A DNA stretch of 64,000 bases, from the NCBI GenBank assembly GCA_027574665.1, contig CM050654.1, positions 33,127,722 through 33,191,721 on the forward strand. Direction: 5' to 3'. Position numbers and translations under genes: made by a program. Below, piece by piece: positions 15,001-24,000 of this stretch (its first letter is position 1; the number at the start of each line of letters is the position of its first letter). The notes beneath the pieces are model-generated. The model saw only the letters and a program-made list of their open reading frames with translations, made no database searches and was not told where the DNA came from. Source of the stretch: Rhynochetos jubatus. Its lineage: Eukaryota > Chordata > Aves > Eurypygiformes > Rhynochetidae.

Positions 15001-18000
15001 TGGTTTCTTGTAAGATCCTACAAACCTCATTAACCCAAAATTCCACTAAAGCTCAACTTATTGTTGCACACTTCTTCTGACTACTTTCTCCTATTCTGTG
15101 CTGGATGACAGCGACTGTATTTCCAGATTTGAAAATTTGCCAGTTAGGAAATCCAGAGATTCTCTTTGAAGAGTAAATTGCACTGGATACATTTTTAATA
15201 GATATTAATTATTACACTATTCTTCTATGACACCTCATGCACTGTAAACACCATAGAAGAGCAGGAAAATTAAAACTCGAACCATTTCCAATGAAAAATT
15301 ACTACGAGTACTAAATCAGATTAGCGAAATAGGAAGCAACTGGCTTGCAAGACATCCCTCTAGGAGGTGGTAATGCCTTCAAATACTCTGAACCTCCAGT
15401 GATTGTAGCCAGTGATTACACGGCTCCACGGCAGCTCAGGCAATTGCAGGATTAATGGGAAGAAAAGCAGTTGCAGGAGTTAAGTGGCTGCACTGGAAAA
15501 GTTCCTATTTTGAAAAATGCACTACGGGGGAATACTTCTGGAATGCTTTGACATGAATTCATTGAGAGACTGCAACTGTCAGTTGCTTATGTTCAGGGGA
15601 CAGATTGATCGTTTAGATCTCAGGCAAATTGTTTGGAGCCCACAGAGTATAGCCAGTCTATTTCCAGCTGGGATCTCCTATTTCAGATTTGGGGATTTCA
15701 GATCCCAGTCTGGCAGGGACCTTATATTTCATTTAGCCACTGCAAGAACCCTGACACTTTCTTGTGTCATGTGAAAGATGTAGATCAGGTATATTTGTTC
15801 AGGGAAGCGGACACATGAACAGAACACAGACACCAGATAAATGACAAACTTTACACGGAAGACCGGAGGGTAAGCAGTGATTACCTCAACATCTCTGCTC
15901 AGTCCTATAAGCCATGACAAAATTTATACAACTTAGTTTACACCAATTAGGTGCATCAACTCAGGGACCAAGCAAAAGATTCTGAAAGATGACTCATGGG
16001 CTCCTTCCCTGCCTTTGCCAAAAGGTCTCTGTGCCTCACGAGTAATCAACTCTGACCCTTGGGTCTCCTGCCAAAACCTCAAGCGTAGTCCTTTCACACG
16101 GGACAGGCAAGACTGTCATGAGGCAGTGTTCTACATAACCATTCCCAATGCTCTGATGTTATGGACATGTAAGCTGTGATTAACAGATTTAATTAAAGCA
16201 GCTTCTCAAGTTCTTTTGGTAACTCCATGCGATACCAGATCTACTGGATGGCTGGCTCTGCTGACAGCTTCTGCTCGTACAAGTAAGGGACCTCTAAGTG
16301 TTCTTTTTCACAGTTCCCAAGCAAAGGACACGATTTGCGATATTACATCACAAATTTAACACAGAGGAAAGGAAGCTGTTCTTCACACGGCACAGACCTG
16401 AACCACAGCGTTCAGCGCCGCATCAGGAGCGCAATCCAATTAAACAAAACACTGGATGGACCATATGGCTACAAGCAGCTATTAAAACTACACAAAGGAT
16501 TCCAGACAGAGCACAAAGAAAGGCTAAGAGGGAAAGATTTTTTTTTTTTTCCTATTCCTACTCTTTTCCTGTGTTTTTCCCTGGCCAAGTCAAAGACTCC
16601 ACAGGAAGCGGCTGCTCAGCCTTCCCTGCTGCAGCCGCCCTGGTCAGTGCTGCGTGGGGTGGTGAGTCAGCCGTGGGGTCACCAGCGAGGGAACTCCCAC
16701 AGAATTACACCTAGCGAGCACCAAGGCCAAGGAGTCGTGTTTTCAACACACAGACACGCTAATCCCTTAATGTTCACCGCAACGTAGCTACGCTCGTCTG
16801 CAACCTAACCCCAGAGAGGGAAGTCAGTCACTGGGGTCTCGGCATTGCGAAGTTCACCGCACCGGCACCCACAGCACATCCCTCTTCTCCAGAGCTGCGG
16901 ATGGAGCTCTGTGGACAGATCCAGCCACTGAAACCTCACCAGCATGCAGCGCCCCGGGGGGCAGTGCAAACGCTGGCAGCGTCACCTGAGGGAAGCCCAA
17001 GTCCACCTCTAACCAGCTCTTCTCCCAGGAGCAGCTGCACGCGCGCAGACGCTCACCGCTATCCGCGGAGCTACGAGAGCCTCTTTTGTCACGGGGGTTT
17101 GCTTCGCTCCGGAAAAGGAGAGAATGCCCATTTCTTTGATTAAAGAAAGAAAGCACATTCCTTTGGCGATCCAGAAAAAGGCAGGTAGATAACACCACTG
17201 CTCATGTATTTGCTACTCCCCGTTGCTACCCAGCTCAGTTGTAGAAACTGCTGTTCATGTACTAACAGAAGAGAAGCTGGGTCCTTAACGCAGCCCAGGA
17301 GAGATCCCCATTAGAGAGACAAGGTAGGCGGAATGCTCCTGTGTGAATACCCAAAATAATTAGATTATCAGATGATACTTCAGGTTAAGTTATTGTCAGG
17401 AGGAGGAAGAGAAGTGAGTGGCCAGTTTGGATATGCTGCTGGGTCTGCTAGAGGGACAGGAATGAGGAGGTGGGGGAATCCCTCTGCAGATGATTGCTAA
17501 AAGACAGTGGAAATGAGTATGTGGGAGAAGCAGCCTGGAGAAGCAGTTTAACAGAGAGCAGCAACAACCTCCTGCAGAGCCTTAAAGGCATCAAATCCCT
17601 CGATCGCAATTTGGAAAGCACGAATGATTTGCCAAAGGCCCTAAAACTGGTCTGGCTATTACAAAGAGCACTTCACCGACAGCACCGAAGCACAACGTGT
17701 TCTGGCTGAAAATCAAGTATGTCATTTTGCAGGGAGCAATGGTGCTCTGCCAGGGCTGGGGATGCTGCCATGCCATTGCCACATTAAGCAGCAGGCAGGG
17801 TTCTGAGCAGCTCTGTGCTGTTGCCAAGACATTCCATAATTCCACACTGCTTTTTCCTGGCACTGCCATGAAGAAAAGCCATTCAAATTAGGCAGCTTAA
17901 TCGCCCACTATACCTACAGAACTACAGCAGCATGCAAGTGGTAATTCCCGCAGTAATTCCGTACTCCAGGCTAAACCAGGAGAGAGTTTAGCTCTGGAAG

Positions 18001-21000
18001 TGGCTCCAAAGTTAACAAAACACACAGGCTCATTCCAAACAGCCTGGAAGGTATCAAATGTTTTATCTAATTTTGCTGTTGTTGTTGTTAATAGAGCTAG
18101 AAGCAGTTTTCTGCTCAGAGAACAGCTGTAATCGAAAAAAGCAAGCATACTTAGTGGCACACGGAACAAATGGTGAGTAAAACGAGGAGTAATCTAGGGG
18201 AAGGAATTAAACGAATCAATAGCACAAATAGTTCTGGAAGAACTGGAGAGGTTGGACTGAAGAGGAACCATAGTGAGGCAACAGACTGACCAAGCACCAC
18301 CATGCCAGAGAGCTGTCAGAGCAGGAAATACAGTTCCAAAACTTGGGTTCTTACTGCCATCAATGGCACAGCCAAGGGACACATTCTTATCCTCACGGCC
18401 AGAGTGCGGAACACCCAGACGCCAACAGGTGACTCTGCTTTCTGACTTAAAGGCTGACACACAACTTCTCGCCTCTCTAAGTACTGAGGACATCCAGCTG
18501 AGGGATAGATTACCTCCTATCATTCTAGGCTGATAAAAGATAAGGAACTCTCCACTTCATGCTCATTTTAGTGGACCACATGTCCAGTCCAGCGTAACAA
18601 CTCACACACAGGTGGCAAATGGACAGTGAGTTAAGAACCATCTACGTAATCAACGACACAAAGTTACCAGATCTGCAGGTCCAGGACAACTTGTCTTCTA
18701 TCGATTTCTTTGGTGTAGGCTTTTATTCCGTTGATTCTAGGGCACTGAAACAAAGACAAATAAGATACAGCATAGTTAGTATCTTTCAAGTTAAGTCCAC
18801 GTGAAAAGTCCTACTCACTTCAATCAATTGAGTACCGCAGCATTCATTAGAAACTTTGCACAACTGCATGTAAACTATGAGTAAACCACACAAGTTTTTC
18901 CCTTACAGACATAGTTTGAACAGCCTTGGCAGTCCTCAGACACAGGGCTGGTTGCAAGCAGCCCATGTTACGAGCCTTAGGAAGCACTGAAAACTCCTGT
19001 TGCAAGGGTATAACAGAAAGAAATGTGGATACGTGGCCTTTTTCTATCATCTCCAGTCCCATGATACTGACAGCTGGTGGGAAGGGATGTGTCTCCCATA
19101 TGATCTTTCTTTCATGGTGAAGCCAAGTCAACGTGAGGAGGGAACAAAGGAGGCAGCAGTGCTGTACCAATACCATTTTGTTAAACACTCAGAGCTATTA
19201 AAGAGCTGAACATCAGAGTCCCAAACAAACTCTCTCCCCTCTGCATCTGACCTCTTCAGAAGAGACTGAACGGCAAGAGGAGCAGAGGATTCACACTACC
19301 TTCTCGCCAAAGTGGATCTTGGTAAACGTGCATGTTTTCAGATGGACATTCTTCGCTCTGATTTTTGGTTCAAGAACTTCTTTAAATGTTTTTTCCATGA
19401 TTGTTCCAAAGTATGGCCAAGCCTGTACAAGGACCTAAAGAACAGCAAAAGTGGAAACACACTGAATATTCTTTGTATAAGAACCTTTTGTTGAGAAGCA
19501 GACACACTCATCACAGAACACCTGGCTATTAATGTCTCTCCTTTTAAAATACCAAGTCACATTTGTGCACGTTAGTTCCTCAGAAAAGAAATTTGTTTCA
19601 GGAACTGAAGGGTGAGTTTTCAGTCTAACCACAGGGGCTGAGTCAGCAAAGCCCAGAGTTAAAGCCTCTATAGCACAATAGTCCCTAATTACTCTAAAGG
19701 GTCACAAAGTTGCCTGGAGTAAGGTTTACTCAGAGAGGAGCAAGATGAGCTTTTACATCAAAAAGAACGTTTGCTAGAAAGAAAACCAGAAAATGTTAAT
19801 TTACAAGTTTAGCTGTTTAGCTTTGAATTCCAGAGTCCAGTTCCAGCTTATAACTGCTGATGGGAACACCTGCCTCACAGCTCTCTGGGAAACTCTGGTA
19901 AGAGATGCCACTACTTTTGCTAAAATAACACTACAACATACACACATATGTATACACACACACACATATATAAACAGAACATACACGCACACTCACTCTC
20001 TTTTTTTAAAATCTCAGAATGAAGTGTTGTGGTAAAATTCATCAAACCTGTACCAACCAGGCACACCTTTGCCCCTCAACAAAACCTCAGTGGCAACTCT
20101 CCACGCTCCAAGACTAAGCACAGACACGGATATGACTGAGCTGCATGGTAGTGACTGGGTAACTTTCTCAGACTCGGCCAGCAGTTTGTGCAGGAATGTG
20201 GCTCAGGGCAGACAGCACTTCAGGGTTCCTCACCTTGTTCAGCCACTCCACTCGTTCAACATCAGGGAAGTGAACCTGGATGCAAAGAAAGTAAAGTAAG
20301 TGCCACATGTCATCTGTTTTGGTATGCTGTAACACACGCAAAAGATACCACAGAGCACGGAACAAGTTTTAGAGGAAGCTGAGATCCCTCTGCCCTCATA
20401 CATACATCTTTTCTGATTTACTAGCTCCTTGAAAAACTGTACCAAAATAGTAAAAGGCAGAAGAATACACACGCACTGATGTACCAGTATGCCTCTGGGC
20501 ACATTTGTGTGATTAATGCAAGTGTCATATCCTGTTTGTTATTTAAAGCGGCATTAGATTTCTCACCCTTCTCTTGGTCATGCCATGGGAAGCCACAGGA
20601 ACCTGCTTTCCTTCAAGATCACGAGCTGCGCAGGACCTGTTTCCTGTACTGGCTCACCTCAACCAGGACACCACACTTTGGAAAACAAGAATCTGCTCAG
20701 GAAACTCCATTTATTGGTTGTGGCAGCATTTCTCCACTAACACAGTGCCAATGGCTTCAGGGAAAAGAAGCACTGTAAGAGTTCAAGCCTGTCAGCATAC
20801 ACTATCCTGCGGTACAGTCCAGTGTTTTCACCTCTCAGAGCCTGTTACGATGCCAAGGACAAATTAAAATGAAGTAGTCACTCGTGCATCACGTTTTCAA
20901 GATGGACACATCAAATGCCAACAAGAAGTGTATGTGTCCATTACAAAATCCCTCCAGTTCCCTGAGTGACGACTTGTTTAATCATCATCAGGACAGTCAG

Positions 21001-24000
21001 ATATGAGGCTGCTCTCAAGTAACTAACTGATCTCTCTGACCTCACCAGGAAGCTGCTGTGTGAAGAGTCACAATCACACATTAAAAGTCTTATGGATGTG
21101 GTATTTTCAGCCAGTGCTACAAGCTGGTACTGCAGAAGGGAAGGATGGTGCAGCAGCTTCTCAGAATGGGCATTCAGGCCCTGCTGAGCTCTGTAAGAGC
21201 ACCCGAGGGAAAGATTCCTCCAACTATCATCTAGCCAGATAATAGTCACTGCGTAGCACAACACATTACCGCCTTATACAAGAGCTGTGAACCACACTCT
21301 TCAGTCAAAGGCTTGCTGTTTAATTCAGCAGCTTTCAGAGAGCTGCTCAGAGATGTTTGGATGGAACGGACAGCAGCTTGGCTTTTATTCCAGCTTGATG
21401 TACGATATCAGAGCCCATTTCCCTTGCTCAAATAATACTTCACATTATCTCCAATTATTACATTAAAAAGACAAAGTGATATTACCACATTCCTTATAAG
21501 CAATTTCTTTTGATGTTCTAAATAGCAACTTTTCCATTAAACAAGACGATGGAAGTTCACTGAAATGTCAGCCTACCCAGCTCTATTTGCATGATAAAGT
21601 AAGAATACAGCACCAGAAGGGACAATCAATACTAACAAAACGAGACAACATCTTGCAGTAAGGCGGATTATGTGAATCAAGGGACCTCCACTTCACCTGC
21701 CAGCCTTATATCTTTCCTAAAAAGGTCCTCTGCCAGGGCATATAAATCCTGTGTGGTCTGAGGGCAGTTGGTCCCCAGCTCCAATGCAACTGCCGAGCAC
21801 TAGCGTCCCGCAGCGTTTGCTCCACAACCCTGGATCATTCACAGGCAAGGTAGAGCAGGGATGGAAGTGGTAAGAACCTCAAAAGTTCTTACAGCCAGGA
21901 GAGGGATGTGAGACACAAGGAAGGACAGAGCAGAACTCAGGACAACAGTTAGACCACCAGATCCCAATGAGAAAGTCACAGCTCGTGTGAGACCCACCAG
22001 CGTTAAGGGGAGACACAGCACACTAGAAAATCGGCTGGTACTATTCACTAGGGCCAAAGCTGCTAGGCATGCAACTGCAAGAGGTGTCCAAGAAGCAAAC
22101 TGGTGGCCAGGGAGAGCTGGAACAGCATCAGGAAACAGGCAAAAACCATGAGGAAGGGGTAGCAGCTAGACCTGCCTTACAAAAAAGCAAAATGTAATTC
22201 ACTATTTGAGCCACAGACACCCAAACCAGACAGCCCAGGGCAGGGTCCAAAAGCCATCGCAATGAATCACGGATTCACTGTCACACCTCAGATTGATGTG
22301 ATAGCATTGGCAGCCATTCATGGTGTATTTCCATCCCACTGACACCCCATTCATGTGTCTGCAACACAGCTCCTACTCAGGCACCGCCTGCCTCAGTTTC
22401 CTTTCACAGACGGTAGAAATGGAACTGCTGTAGCTCAAAGGTACCGAAGACCACCAGCAACTCCTTGGCTAACACAACGGGGCTCTCGGAGGCAAACACC
22501 ACAGAAATTGGCCAGCTACACGTCTCTGATGAAACACAGCTTTCTGCCTCTTATGAAAGGGCTCCCAACACCAAAGCTCAGTGGCACTCAATGGTACCAA
22601 TTCACCGAGCAGCTCTTCGGAAGAAGCAGAGCTTGGCATCCAAGGGTTGCATCTAAATTATCGGCTATCTAGAAAGGCACAAGCTCTGAGCAAAGCCTTT
22701 CCTACCCACAGGGTATTCCCACAACATGCACGTCCAGCTAGTAGATGAGTTATGCTCTAGTTCAGCCCAGTGATGCCCCCAAGCTCTCCTCTCGACCCAA
22801 CAGTTTGCTCCAACAACTTATCATGTCGTAATACTTTTTGGGGAAAAATAATCTGCATTTTTAACCATGTGCTCTGGACTTCAGACTCATTTCTGACCCT
22901 TGTTACAGGCGAGAGCCCTGGCAGCAAAGTCTTGTCCTCGAGGTTGTCATCAGTACGGCACAGGCAAGAGAAGCACAAAACACTACCCACCAAGTCCAGA
23001 ACCAGCTGCCAAGAACTGCCAAAGTTACCACTATCCCAGAATAAGACTCACTCCTGTAGCCTTGGGCAAATCACACTATCAAAATCAGTTTTCCCCATCT
23101 ACAAAAGCAGGCATACTTCTTGCCAATATTTTAGGAATGCTGCAAAAATTACTTAGCATTTGAAAAGAGCTTTGAAGATCAAAACCACCAGGTAAGGGCC
23201 AATTACTAGCACGTAAAGAAAACGTGTAAGTTTCTGCATGGCTCCACCTTGCCCTGGAGCGAGCCACACAAACGATCATAGCAATAGCAAAAACCATGTC
23301 TGACACAACAGTGCCATTCCATTCAAATAGGACACAAATAGGACACTAGACATCAGGGGTCTTCTGTTTGGTGTTTTGGTGGCTTGGGGATTTTTTGTGG
23401 TTTTTCTAAAGGGACAGGTTTTTTAGGTCCTGTGCAGGGGGGAAAAAAAAAAAAAGAGTCTAACCAAGCCTTCTGCATAAACGAGGCATTAACAGGTGAA
23501 GTTTTAAAAGGACTGTTCTGTACCCAGTAATACCAATCTCTCCTCATAAAAGGAATTTGACATCAGGAAGAAACCCAGCATACTTGGGTGTTCTCACCTG
23601 CAACAACTGCAAAAGCAACGTGGAGAAGTCACCAGCACCCCCAGGAGCCAGAACGAAGGTGGAAGCCTGGCTACCTCTGCTCCAGGCACTGAATGGTTTT
23701 CCAAGCGTCAGGCTGCACGGGCTCAAGTCAGAAAGCCTCACCTCTCCAACACACAGATCTGACTCCACTTGACAGGAGCAGATTTCCAGCCTGGTTTCCT
23801 AAGGAAGCACAGCCTGCCCACGTAAGCTGTCTGGCTCAGGAATGCCTTTATTCCAAACTCACTGGCTGGTTTCAGCCAAAAGACTGGAGCTGCAAAGTAA
23901 CCCTGCAAATTCCCTGAAGCAGATGGTTGAGTAGATGAGGGAAACCCTCCCTGCATCCCTGCTGAAGGAAAGGCTGCAATACGAATACATCTCCTACCAA

